Shown here: in pieces, positions 1 through 11,299 of the stretch
Numbering within the stretch: the first letter of the stretch is position 1
Layout: each line of letters opens with the position of its first letter
Assembly (NCBI GenBank): GCA_015179125.1
Contig: WHVA01000006.1
Location: forward strand, 124,001 to 188,000
Length of the DNA: 64,000 bases
From: Gautieria morchelliformis
Lineage: Eukaryota; Basidiomycota; Agaricomycetes; Gomphales; Gomphaceae
Direction: 5' to 3'
Notes under the pieces: model-generated
Seen by the model: the letters and a program-made list of their open reading frames with translations, nothing else
Databases searched by the model: none
Told to the model about the DNA's origin: nothing
Made by a program: the position numbers and the translations under genes

Positions 1-996
1 ATCCGTTTGAGGATGGAATGCGGTGGACATGAGGAGTTTCATCCCCATGAGTCACTGAAGTTCACGCCAGAATATGGACGTGAATTTCGAGTCTTGATCC
101 AAGACTATGGAGTCTGGGACTCCATGAAGTCTTACATGTAGAGGACAGGAATTATAGGCAGTAGGATGGACTTGTTGTTCAAAAGAATAGACTAGAAATC
201 AATTAACTACAGGATTTCTGGGTCAATAAATCGAAGGAGAATAAGACTAATTTACTTGCCTCTCTCAGTGAATTTGGTTGTCACTGAGAGAGGGGGAAAT
301 GTGTCTCACTGTGCATATACTACCACCCGGCCCTTTAGTGCCCATGGCAGCGCGCCTCGAAATGATTATGTAAGGGTGCCGGTGGTGAAAGGAAGAAAAA
401 CAAATCGAAATATAAGTACAGATCTTGGTAGAAAAATTCGGAAAAATTCTGAAAAATCAAGTGATCATAGTAGAACAATCTGACAAGAAATTGGGAGGAA
501 ATACGAATGGTGGAATTTATTTGGCTTGATTTTGGTGCAGGAGCATAAATGCACCCAACATTACGACCTCTTTTAGGAATAGCCAGGCTATTCCTTTGGC
601 TGTCACACTCATCGTTGTTGGGACGAGGTGTACGTGAGATGTGAGTCTATCTATGATCACCATGAGGTATTCACAGTCATTTGATTTGGGCAGTGGGCCC
701 ATCAAATCGATACTGATAGATTGCCACAGTCTATCGGGTATGGGCAGGCTATGTAGTAGCCCAGCAGGCCACTGTGTGCCTGTCTTAGTGGTCTGACACT
801 TTGCACACGAAGTGCAGAATGCCTCGATGTCCGAGGCCATACTGGGCCACCAGTATGTTCTTTGAATGTAGTTCGAAGTTTTCAGTTGACCATAGTGGCC
901 AATTGTCTGGTGGGCCTGATTGATTATGATCTCGATCAGCCTCCTTCCCCCTTGAACTATGTTATGACATCCCTCTTCAGCTGATTTTTTGTCCAA
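1..996 (-). pseudogene. Gypsy integrase (interrupted)
   Basis: The right part (996-561) carries the HHCC zinc-binding region (HQTIGHYG then CTSCAKCQ) and the start of the catalytic core (SIDLMGPLP, first Asp). It stops at the solo LTR after KEVV. The left part (136-1) resumes with RLHGVPDSI, contains the second core Asp region (VLDQDSKFTS) and the conserved STAFHPQTD, and leaves the window before the catalytic Glu. One in-frame TGA lies just after FWRELQ, where the family usually has Arg or a similar residue. The gene is doubly inactivated, by LTR insertion and by a nonsense change. Confidence 0.88.
137..560 (-). mobile_element. Solo LTR of the copia family, inserted in the Gypsy integrase
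   Basis: This 424-bp unit has TG...CA ends and is homologous to the LTRs at 6668-7073 and 11300-11794; all three share the block ending in GCACCCAACA. It is flanked by TTACA (132-136) and TTACG (561-565), a 5-bp target duplication with one mismatch. No copia internal sequence is attached, so it is a solo LTR left by LTR-LTR recombination. The Gypsy integrase frame continues on both sides when the LTR and one duplication copy are ignored, which fixes both ends independently. Confidence 0.88.
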
Positions 997-1335
997 ACCA
1001 GTCCATCCCAGATGCCAAATCTTGGATGTGCATCTGGGTTCTCCATGATCTTCACGAACATGGGCTCCTTATGGTAGGAGTCGCATAGGACCTTTGGCAG
1101 GTCCGTGTTCTCTTCTACGCTTATGTGTAGGGTGGTTCCATCATTGCCTGCCGCAATGACATGGATGTCGTTGTCATCGTTGTCTGGCAACAACACATTG
1201 TGGCAAGGCTCCTTGGCAGAGCCTTTGTTCATGACCGCCGATTCTATTGTTCGGAGTTCAGTTTTCTCTGCGAGGCGAGTTGATCACCTCGTAGCTGCTG
1301 TACGCAGCTCCATGTATTGGTTGGTGGGCATTAGC

Positions 1336-2799
1336 TCACCATCTGGGTCTAGTTGCGTCTGCATTGACAAAGACGTGGTCTGGGTGATTGTCATCACCTG
1401 TGTCGCTTTCATAGTAGCGGGATAAACAGTCCGCTACTTTGTTCTCAATGCCATCAACATGGACAGTGTTGTAATTGAAGCGGGATAAAAACTCCCACCA
1501 CTGGACCTGCCTGTCAGACAGGTTCTTCTGGGTCTCAAAGTACTCGAGACCCTTGTGGTCCATGACTAGGGTGAATTTTTGCTCTAGGAGTTTGTCCTCC
1601 CATTTCATGAGGGCTTCAAGCACGGCGATGGTTTCATGCTCATGTGTTCTGTAGTGGTGCTGCGCAACACTGAACTTCTTTGACAAGAAGCCAGCTGGTC
1701 AACAGGTTCTCCAATCTGGTCCTTGGCCATAGACGGCTCCGACACCAGATTTTGAACCATTGGTGATGACCCATATTGGGTCTGTGTTCCATGCGTCGAT
1801 TGGACGCAGGATCGGGGCCTTGCAGGCTAATGCTCTTATGCTTTGGAACCATTTGTCCAGCAACGGTGTCCACTCGAATGGATGGTTGTTGCACACACAT
1901 CCCGATAAGGGGGTGGTGTATGCACTGACGTCTGGCATGTAGTGTGCCAGGTATTGGACAAGGGCGAGGAACCTCTGTACATCATTAAACATACGAGGCC
2001 TCCTCCACTCATGAATGAGTTGCATTTTATCACCATCCGCATGAACTCCTTGGCCATCTATGATATGGCCAAGGCGCTCCATTCATTCTGAATAGAGGTC
2101 AACCTTCTTTTAAATTAAGAAGAGATGACTGCTCCGTAGTCTGTTGAAGACTATGCAGAGATGTTCCTTGTGCTCTTGTATCAAGTGTGAGAAGATGAAT
2201 ATATCATCCATGTATACATGGACGAAGCGACCTATGCAGTTGCAGAATATCAATGTCATGAGACGTTGAAACATCGATGGGGTGTTGCAATTCCCCATCT
2301 GTATCACTTGGCTCCTGAATGTGCCAAGGATCGTCACAAAGGCTGTCTTTGGGATGTCTTCAGGATGAATACAGATTTGCTCATATGCCTCTGACATATC
2401 CAGCTTCATCCTGTATTTGCAGCGAGCGACATCACTCCTGATAACATCTTGATCTGGGAAGGGTGTTATGTCCTTCACCATGTTCTCGTTCTGCTGTCGC
2501 AGATCAAAGACGGTACATAGAGTACCATTTTTCTTCAGTACACACGGCACTGGCACTGCTTGATGGGCCACTGCTGGTATCCACCACTTTGCAGTGGTGT
2601 ACCGTTCTAATTTCATGGAAAATTCCTCATGGAAGTGTTTGGGGCACTTGGGTAGTCGATACCACATGCATTTGTTGGGATCAATGAGAATGATCTCATG
2701 ATTCACCTCCCGTAAGGGAGGGAGCTCTAATGGGATACCACCAACAATGTTGGCAATCTTGTCCATCAATTCCTCGCACAAAGTGAGGGATGTCATCAT
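1336..2799 (-). pseudogene. Gypsy reverse transcriptase and RNase H (frameshifted)
   Basis: The 2799-2110 frame is a Gypsy RT with DMSEAYEQICI and the catalytic YMDD box (HVYMDDIFIFS). The domain continues in another frame at 2082-1699 (ERLGHIIDGQGV, then the RNase H start) and a third at 1686-1336 (AVLEALMKWEDKL, VMDHKGLEYF, KVADCLSRYY), which is the RNase H end and linker. The frame changes near 2100 and 1690 are unlikely to be programmed, because they fall within domains. An Asn replaces the usual first Asp in the RNase H region (VITNGSKSG). Confidence 0.88.
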
Positions 2800-3066
2800 C
2801 CGTGAGGACGATGGTTGTAGTTTGGGCAGCCATCAAGCGCCATGTGTGTCTGTTTGGACCCCCAGTGCTCGGCAGCTTTTTTCTCTTTTCTCACACTTTC
2901 ATCGTGAGATGACAGTGTCTCTCCCTGCGAGCGTAGGGAGAGGTTGGGGACGAGTCGTGAGACTTGTCCTCCTGGCTTCAATTGGCCAGGGCGGGCGTGG
3001 GCCCCAAGGTGATTCTACTCACCTTTAGATCCGTGCCTCCCTTCGACGACTTTTCGTTGTTGAAGC

Positions 3067-3405
3067 TTACTTTCCTGTGGGGATGGTTTCATTTCCCACA
3101 CAGATCATCCCTGGACTGGCAAAGTCCAGGGTCACTCCTAGTTTCCTTAGGAATGGAGTTCCCAAGATAGTGTTGTAATACTCGACATTCACCATGTTGA
3201 AGTATTCTTTGACTGTTTCACGACCCAATTTAATGGTCATGTTTGTCTGCCATGTCCTCATCCCAATCATAGTATTGGGATGGCTACGGCTCCCAAGCCT
3301 CTGCTGGCTCGCTGTTCCCATCCTGATCCTCAGTTTCCTGAGGGTCACCCTCCCCCTCTTCAATCTCTTGAAGAGAGGTGTCGATGGGATCCTCTGGATC
3401 CCCAT
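3067..3405 (-). pseudogene. Gypsy retropepsin remnant
   Basis: This frame holds the C-terminal half of a Gypsy aspartic protease (NTILGTPFLRKLGV, matching the family ILGMPFL flap/helix region). I do not see the catalytic D-S/T-G motif in this frame or in the adjoining gag tail, so the N-terminal half appears lost or scrambled. It lies between the gag zinc knuckle and the RT, as expected for Gypsy elements. Confidence 0.7.
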
Positions 3406-5711
3406 CGTTGTCCTGCTGTATGGCTGCTGTCTGTACTTTCGGCTTCAGGCGTGGGCAATTCACCTTTAATGTGACCTGTCTGGCCACATTCAAAGCAGCT
3501 TGCGCTGCTATGGGAATTTTGTGGCCGGTCTGGGGGGCTTCGCCGAGCTTCCCGACCCCTGAGGTGAAACCACTTCAGGCGGATGACCTGTTTGTGGTGA
3601 CTTTGTTGCCATGGGTCAGCGGAAGGCATTGTTTGCCTGGAATGCAGTGGGCTTGTTAAAGCCCAACTGTGTGGCCGGTTTGCTTGTTGCAAGCCGTGAC
3701 GTGATTGCTGTTGTGGCCGTGGTTTCTGCCCAGCGCATCCCTTGGTTATACCAGGATGCCTCCTCGATCATCTGGGCAGCTTCAAAGAGCTACTCAATCA
3801 AGCTGCACTCCACATTATAACCCTTCTTTAGGACTTCATTGCGCAACATATCACGCAATGCTGACATGAACTGTCTTCCAAGCATGTATTCATTGGGCAG
3901 CTGTATCATCCACGCCGAGTATTTCGTGAGCTTGTTCAGCATTTCCTGAACGGTTTTTGTGCCTTGCACTACCACGTTGAACTTATTCGACGTGTGGTGA
4001 TATGTGAGGGTGTGCATGGATCTCTTCTGCAACCCTTGCATAGCCATTTCCAAGGTCCATTCACGGACCTGATGATCAAAACGCTCAACATTTCGAACAA
4101 ACCATTCTTGGGCCTTTCCGGTTAGGCGAGTGCACAGGTAATCCACCTGCATCTGCATGGTGGTTGGCCCTAGTAGGCAGTTCATCTTGAGCCACCTCAA
4201 GATGCGCGCTACGAACCCCTTGAACTCTTCGAGGTCCGAACCTCCAGCATATGGCTCGGGGTGTGCCAGCTTTACGCCGGCCTTCACAAGCATGGACTTT
4301 TTGGGTCCATGTCTGCAGCATCCACAAGCGCTACATGGATCATCCATGTGATGCCGTCGTATGGCTCCTGTGGGCCTTTGATCTGGTCCGGGATGCCTTG
4401 ACCTTTAGTCAAGGCAATGGACCTTTCATGCAGCTGCACAGCTGCATGTGGCATGGCAGTCTCTAACTGCTCACTGCTTCGTGGGGATTGATGTCAGGTG
4501 TCCCCTGTCAATCCCGCATTCTGGACTCATAGTCTGCTTGAGAGAGCAGAATGTGCCTGTCTGACCACCTGAACGACACAGTCCTGCTGTTAGTTCAGTA
4601 GCTGTGTGGTCTGCACTCACATCACCGCCTCTTCGGCGTGCTGTCGGTGCGGCTCCAGGGCACGCATATAGCGACGGGCGGCTTGCGCCTCCTTCCATTG
4701 CCAGTGCTCGACTTCAAGCTCCAGGCTCACAGCCGTGTCTTCAGAGTCGATTTCCAAGACCACCTGCTTGTGGATCACCTGTTGGATGGTTTTGCCATCC
4801 TTCACCGGGGCCATGTTGGTCTCACAGTTCCTTAGTTCATTTCTGAACTGTACATGCTGCACAGACGGGAGGTTCGGTGGCGGCATTCGTCGCCGGTCAT
4901 GCACTTCACACTGCTCCTCAGCGGCGCTTTCGTGCCCACTGTCTGTCGCTCGGTGCGACCCTCGGTGGTGGCAGCACTCCTTCTTGTCCTCAAGAGCTTG
5001 TAGTGTCACCCTTACGCCGGCAATCTCTGTATTGCTCTGGCGCACATCTGTGCGGGACTCAATCAGCGATGCTTGCAGACCCACGAGCGACTTCACTAGT
5101 CTGCATGCCACCGTGACTATGCCGGCAATGCCATCTGCCATGTTCTCCAGCTCACGGCCTATCTGCTCATTCCTCGCATCAGCATGGCTGATGCATTGGG
5201 TTGCTTCATGCAGCTGGTTGTTCAGCCACACTGTTACCGTTGTTTCATCAACGGTGTTTGTCCTTGAGCTCTTTCGGCTTGAGCTCAAGTATTCTGAGTC
5301 CTGACTATCATCAGGTGCATGTCGTTTTTGACGTTGTTCCTTTGGAGGAACAACGGTTAACTGATCTTTCGGCCGGGGGCTGCATTGCGGCTCTTGACTT
5401 GTTGTGACATCTGGTCCGATGCTGAGCCTTTGTCATTGCTGACAGGCAATTTGGCTCGACCCTTGCCCTTGTCACGCGGTGGGGGTGAGCGGAATGGGGA
5501 TAGTGACTTGTCCCTGTCCTGCTTCCACTTCGTCCACGCTCAGAGATATGTGGTCAATAGTGTCTGCGTCCTCTGGTGCTAGGACAGGTGTGGCAAGGTC
5601 TATGACTTTGCTGTGTTCTACTTGCTTGGGCCCTGAGCCCAATGTAGTGTCAGCCGTGGTGTCACTAGGCTGCACTGGGGTTTTGTTGCGCGAAGTGCTT
5701 GATCGCGTCAT
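3360..5711 (-). pseudogene. Gypsy gag region with zinc knuckle (frameshifted)
   Basis: Three separated frames make up the gag. An N-terminal segment (5288-4617) is rich in heptad-like charged residues. The gag core at 4347-3790 has LAHPEPYAGGSDLEEF and the capsid-like stretch through GKAQEWF. A CCHC knuckle lies near 3480 (CFECGQTGHIK). The last Cys of the knuckle is in the neighbouring frame (KVNCPRLKPK, frame of 3493-3284), so a frameshift cuts through the zinc knuckle itself. A further frame at 5711-5472 precedes the core and may belong to the 5' leader. Confidence 0.75.
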
Positions 5712-6662
5712 TCGACTGAGCGGCTACATCACAAGTGCCCAGCCAAGTGTAGTATGTTGTACTATGTTTGTTTTCTGACGATTTTCCAATCATCAGCACA
5801 GCGATCTTGTCTAAGATGCTGCAAGAACCACTCTTCAACTGTTTGCTGGGAAAACAGTTGTTGGAAGTTCAAAAAAGTGTAAGTTGTGTGGCTGATTACT
5901 TGTGTTGTCACAAGGTAGTAGAACTCGACCAAACTGTGGTGATTCTAATAGGAAATGTAGTGACTGTTACAGGTAAGATTAAGCTGGGGAATCCTGGAGG
6001 GTTCCCACGCAAGAACTATACAGTGTGTCCATGAGGACCCACTGGTGCTATGTAAGCTACCAGGTATTATGTATTGCCACGAGGTAAATATATGTATTTA
6101 CACACAGCTAATAGCTGCAAGGAGGTGTGTGGTTGGCAGTGGCTTGAAGAGGGTCGGCAGGTAGATTCACCATGAATATATGGTGCAGCTATCCGAGAAA
6201 CATTGGGTTTCAAATAGCGAAGGTCACTTCAGTTTGTTGGCATGAATGTTGATAAGTAGATCAAACTAATCCATATAAACATCAATTAGGCAACAATAAA
6301 ATAGGTGAGGGGTCAGGACATATGGGAAGATTTGAGATCAGGCCAGTAATCTCAGGGTCCGGATTCCACTCATTGAATGTCGCAAACTCTACTGCAGCCA
6401 CATCATCCCCCCCAAAAGAAAAGGAAAACCACATGGGCCTGAAGAAGGAAAACACACACACGTACCTTTAAGACCCAAGAAGTTGTGGAATTTGTCTGTA
6501 TACGCCCCCACTGCAATGCATACGGCCCCTGCTCCCACCCACAAAAGACACAAAAATGCACCATGCACACACCCCACCCGCACCCCTGCTCGATCCCCAT
6601 CATCTCCATGATGCGCAGCACAATGGGCGTGCCGCGTGCACGGTACTGGCCTGCCGGCACCT
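5712..6662. other. Intergenic or undelimited Gypsy 5' LTR; no gene seen
   Basis: This stretch should contain the 5' LTR of the Gypsy element, but the partner LTR lies outside the window, so its ends cannot be set. Short open frames here show no recognisable motif. Confidence 0.4.
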
Positions 6663-6667
6663 GGGTA

Positions 6668-7073
6668 TGGACTTGTTGCTCAAAAGAATAGACTAGAAAT
6701 TAATTCACTACAGAGGATTTCTAGGTCAATAAATCGAAAGAACACTAGACTAATTTACTTGCCTCTCTCAGTGAATTTAGTTGTCACTGAGAGAGGGGGA
6801 AATCTGTCTCACTGTGCATGTACTACTACCTGGCCCTTTAGCGCCCAAGAGCTCACGCGTCGAAGTCATTTCAGACTCCGCTGGGTGCAGCTGCTTGTGA
6901 AAATAGAAATAACAAAATAAAATGGAGAGGTAGGGAGTGACTGGAAAATTTCGAAAATAATCAGAGAAATGGATGCATGGTACAAGAACAATGTGAGAAG
7001 AGATTGGAACACCATACAATAAATCGAATATATTATGCTTGATTTTGGTGCAGGAGCATAAATGCACCCAACA
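6668..7073 (-). repeat. Copia 3' LTR, outer end shortened
   Basis: This LTR matches 11331-11794 but lacks the last ~31 bp present in the 5' LTR and in the solo LTR at 137-560. Its outer end nevertheless finishes at a CA (minus strand) and abuts a perfect GGGTA target duplication, so it looks like a genuine integration end rather than later erosion. Confidence 0.82.
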
Positions 7074-7689
7074 CGCCCCCTCAAGCTTAATATATTCCGA
7101 TTCTCTCATTGAGCATCTTCACTCTAGGACTAGGAAGTCCTTTAGTGAGAATATCTGCCAACATTTGTTCGGTTGGCAAATAAACGAGCTTCGCTTCTTG
7201 ATTTTTGATTATATCTCGAAGGAAATATAATCGGATGTCAAAATGTTTGGTTCTCATGTGTTGTTGAGTGCCATATGTGATTGTAATGGCTTATTGATTG
7301 TCTGAATAAACTTGGATGGGTCTGTTCAGTGGTTGGAATATTTCAGAAATAAAATGGCGTATCCAGAGAGCCTCTTTGCCCGCATGGGTCAGGGTGACGA
7401 ATTCGGCTTCAGTTGATGAGAGGGCTACTATCGACTGTTTCTGGCAACTCCATGAAACAGTGCCCCCATCAATCTGAAATAATTATGCCGAATACGAACG
7501 CCTATGACTCTGTGAACCCCAATCCGCATCTGAATACCCCATCAAGTCGTCTCAATTTCTTCCAAGTGTGAGTTTGTAATGCTTCATGCCCTTCAAATAT
7601 TTGAAGACACGTTTAACTGCATTCCAATGTGTGCCACCTGGATTTTCGAGGAATTGTGAGAGTAATGACACCGCAAATGCAATGTCAGG
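7074..7689 (-). pseudogene. Copia RNase H, heavily mutated
   Basis: The pol frame continues past the TGA with recognisable copia RNase H sequence, including the first catalytic Asp in GYSDADW. It then decays through multiple stops before the polypurine tract next to the 3' LTR. Confidence 0.8.
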
Positions 7690-10600
7690 TCAGGTGGCTA
7701 CAGCTGCCCACATCAGTGATCCTATGGCTTGCCTGTATGGAATCTTCGACATGGCTTTCTTGCCTCTCTCTGTAGAAGGACATTGGTCTTTAGATAATTT
7801 GACGGCTGGATCAAGAGGCGTAGCATAAGTCTTCGCATCTTCGAGATTGAATTTTTTGATGATCTCCTCGATGTATGCGGGTTGTGAAATTGCAATGGTT
7901 TTCTTCTGCCAGTCTCTTTCAATTTTGAGGCTCAATAGCCAATGAATCTCGCCTAGATCTTTCATACTGAAGACCTGTGCAAGATCTCGTTTGACTTCAT
8001 CCAGGACTGACTGATTCTCAGCTGTGATAGTGAGGTCGTCCACAGCTGTTGCAATGATCACATGCCCCTTTCCGCCACGTCTATAAAATACAGCCCCATC
8101 TGTGGCTGACGTAGTGAATCCTAACTTGTGGAATTCACCACTTAGACGTTTGTACCATTCCCTTCCAGATTGTTTGAGGCCATAGAGTGCTTTCTTCAAA
8201 AGTAGCACTTCGTCTTTATTTCCGGACTCATATCCATACGGCTGCTTCATGTAAATAGGTTCAGGCAGTGTAGCATTGAGGTATGCATAGTCCACGTCCA
8301 TTTGATGAATAGGCCAGTCGTTCCTAGCAGCAATGGCGCATATTATCCGTAGGGAGGATAACCGAGCAACAGGTGAGTATGTCTCATCATAGTCAACTCC
8401 AAACTTCTGTGTGAAGCCTTGGGCGACCATTATCGATTTAGGCATTATTGGTTTCCCTTCTGGATTACGCTTCCAAAGGTAGACCCATTTATTACCAACA
8501 ATATTGGCTCCAGGAGGTGGTTTAGCTCGTTCCCACACTCCCTTGTTGATTAGGGCCTCGTACTCTTTGTCCATTGATTTCTTCCACATAGGATTATTCA
8601 GAGCTTCGTCTGCATTGCTAGGTTCAATTTGACTCAAATCCGGTGCCTTTTTATTGTTTTGACCGTCAGTTGGAAATGCACTGATGGCAAACTCATAGCT
8701 ACTGATGCCATCAATCTCAGAGGATAATTCTTGGTCGAATAAATCTTCTTTATGGTCCTCAACGTCCTCGTAAGCTAGCGTAGTCATATGTGCGCCAGCT
8801 TGTCTCTGAGTTTGAGATCTTGTTATGGGACCTGTTGGGGCTGGCTGCACTTGTTGTTGACGGATCCTTTCGCTTCTCCTTATCGGTTCAGCTTCTCTAG
8901 GTCTGTCATCAACTCCCTGAATAGGTTGCAGCTCTTCAAGATATTCCTCTGGTGCGCTTTCATCAACTTCTTCGATCTTTGCCTCTTCGCTGACTAAGCG
9001 ACCGGGCACAGGCACTGATGCCAGAATGGCCTTCTTCTCCTCTCTAGACATAGGTAGCTTAGATTCCTCAATAGAAATGATTGGGACCTTTCCCTTCTTC
9101 ATCTCTGAATCAAACACAATGTTCCGCTCGACAGAAACTTTGTGCGAGTCAGGCCAATAAACATAATGACCATGACTCTGCGCAGAAATTCCTATCCACC
9201 GAGCTCTCTTGGCACGAGCTGCCAATTTATCTCCCTGAGTGACCTTAACATAGACTTCAGTTCCCCACGCGTAAATGTCCTTGAGATTCGGTTTCTCATG
9301 GTGAATCATCTCATAGGGCGTTTTATCCGGTAGAGCTCTTGTATGCGTCCTGTTCCTAAGATAATTGGCATGCTGTATCGCATAGCCCCATAATATCTTA
9401 GGAAGGCCTGATTCCAGCAGCATGGCACAAGTTCTCTCAGTGAGAGTTCGGTTCAGACGTTCGGCAACACCATTAGACTCTGGTGTGTCGTGTACCGTCA
9501 ACTGATGCTTCGTGCCTTGTTTGGCTAGATGCTGTTCGAATTCAGAGCTCGTATACTCGCCCACTCGATCAGAAACAAGTGCTTTGATGTGCACATTTCT
9601 CTGTCAAAGCATTAAAGCCTCGTAGAGCTTGTACTTTGAGAATGCTTCTGATTTGTTCGCCATGAGATAGATCACTGATTCTCTTGAGTAGTCATCGATA
9701 AAGGAGACATAATATGACTTTTTATCGATCATGAGGTGTCTTGCAGGTCCCCAGACATCAGAATAAATTCTGTCACCGAATTTTGATGTTCGGTCTCTGG
9801 GTTCTCGAGGAAGAGGTTTGCGTGCAATATTGGCTTGAATACACGCATCACAGACAATTCTATCGCCTGTGGAGCTCAGTTCAATGCCCAATATCATGCC
9901 ACGATTTAATAGATGTTGTAGGGACTTCTGTGAGATGTGCCACATTTTTTGATGAATTTCCATGGCAGACAAACACATATGGGCTTGAGAACTTGGTGAC
10001 TGGAGGTCTAGTCGATATAAGCCATTGAACTTCGGTGCTTGCATCAATACCTTTCCAGCAGCATTATATATTGTGCATTTCTGGCCACCGAGTCGAATAT
10101 CATAGCCAGCATCATCGCACCGACCGATCGAGACAAGGGTAGCAGCAATTTTTGGTGCATAGTATGTATCTTGCAAAGTGACTTCTACTGTTTTATCTCC
10201 AACCTTATTGGATAATACGAGCAGTCCTGAACCGAAGGCATCAAAGGTGCCTTTGTTGGCTGCTCGGATAGTCTTCGGCTGTGAGAATTGACAGTAGTTC
10301 CTCAATAAATTTTTGTGAGGAGTCATATGCGATGTCGTTCCGGTGTCGAGTATGACTATAACTCCTGAGGATGTGCTCAGATTGAAATTCCAGCACTCGT
10401 CGAAATTGGTGAAGGCAAGATGCCCATCATCACTTTCCTCAGAAGAGGACTCTTCTTCAGCAACATTCGCTTTTGCTTTACCCTTCTTCTTCTTCTTGCC
10501 TTTGGCTTTTTTCTTCTGACGTGGTCCTTGACCTTCTTTACCACCTCCTTTAGCCCAGCAATTTTCGATGGAATGTCCAGGCTTTTTGCAGTTGGTGCAT

Positions 10601-10896
10601 ATATGCGCTTTCTGCCCCTTCTGGTCCTTCTTAGTAGATGAACCAATAAACACCTGCTCTTCTTGCGGGAGTGTTTTCTTCCTGTCATTCTGAGCCTTTA
10701 GTACCCTAATAATGTCATCAGGGACTAAGGGCCTCCCGCATTCTTCAAGCGAAGTGGTAAGGGCGTTCATGACTGCCTCATAGGATGGTGGAAGTGACAC
10801 AAGGATAATGTCCATGAATTCTTCTTCAGAAACTCTAGCTCCCATCTCATTAAGACGAGCATATAAGTCTTGGGCCTTGTCCAAATGATCTCTCAA
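7690..10896 (-). pseudogene. Copia gag-pol: CCHC, protease, integrase, RT
   Basis: One continuous frame is broken only by TGA at 9604-9606 and TGA at 7690-7692. In order it has the gag C-terminus, zinc knuckle CTNCKKPGHSIENC, protease ILDTGTTSHM, the GAG-pre-integrase region ending CDACIQAN, the integrase core (YSDVWGPA, FIDDYSRE, then ESNGVAERLNRTL with the catalytic Glu), and RT with QMDVDYAYLNATL and the catalytic box AVDDLTIT (the family usually has YVDD). After the second TGA the RNase H frame continues toward 7090 (PDIAFAVSLLSQF, GYSDADW) but collects many stops. The second TGA replaces the Arg of the conserved ATRPDI. Confidence 0.92.
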
Positions 10897-11294
10897 GTCT
10901 CCATCCTCAGGACAACCATCTTGGGCTTTTTGGTCATTTCATTGACCAGTGCATCCCAAGTCTCTTTTGCTGTCTTTTGCTTCTGTAGCATCAGAGCTAA
11001 TGACTCTGACACTGAGACGATAATTTGGGTCTTGGCTTGTCCTTCTCTAGCAAGATATCTCTCCAGCTTCTCCTCAGCCTTATCCATCTGAGTTTCCTCA
11101 GCTTCTGTAAGAATATGGCCTGGGGGCATAACTGGAGGATCAGGAGGTCGAGTGACTCTCCCTTCTACATGCTTGAGTAGATTTTTGGACTCGAAATAGC
11201 TGATGAGGGTGGCTCGCCACAATGGCCAATTACTTCCATCAGTAGCAAGCTTCTCAACACCCAATAGCTTCTCAGAAGTGTCTCCAGGGCCCAT
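10893..11294 (-). pseudogene. Copia gag, N-terminal part (frameshifted)
   Basis: The frame begins with a real ATG inside the primer-binding site (MGPGDTSEKLLGVEKL) and encodes the copia gag N-terminus, with the conserved W in NWPLWRATLISYFESKN. It runs out of frame near 10900, and the next frame picks up the family sequence at EDGDLRDHLDKAQDLY. A small indel there separates it from the rest of the polyprotein. Confidence 0.85.
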
Positions 11295-11299
11295 AACCC
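11287..11299 (-). promoter_or_regulatory. Primer-binding site, half-tRNA(iMet) type
   Basis: The 13 nt GGGTTATGGGCCC (minus strand) immediately after the U5 end are the complement of GGGCCCATAACCC, the anticodon stem-loop of eukaryotic initiator tRNA-Met. This is the half-tRNA priming arrangement known from Drosophila copia. The first ATG of gag (11294-11292) lies inside it. Confidence 0.8.

Larger units (their letters stand above)
1..5711 (-). mobile_element. Ty3/Gypsy retrotransposon, degenerate, left end outside window
   Basis: Reading right to left the order is a gag-like region, zinc knuckle, protease remnant, reverse transcriptase, RNase H and integrase, which is the Ty3/Gypsy order. 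Every domain boundary has frameshifts or stops, so the copy is dead. The integrase runs off the left edge, so the 3' LTR lies outside the window, and I could not delimit a 5' LTR to the right of 5.7 kb. A copia-family solo LTR sits inside the integrase. The order and motifs are seen directly; assignment to Gypsy is firm, the exact clade is not. Confidence 0.9.

Noticed and set aside
4735-5304. 189-aa plus-strand ORF
   Set aside because: It is the antisense of the Gypsy gag region and has no motif.
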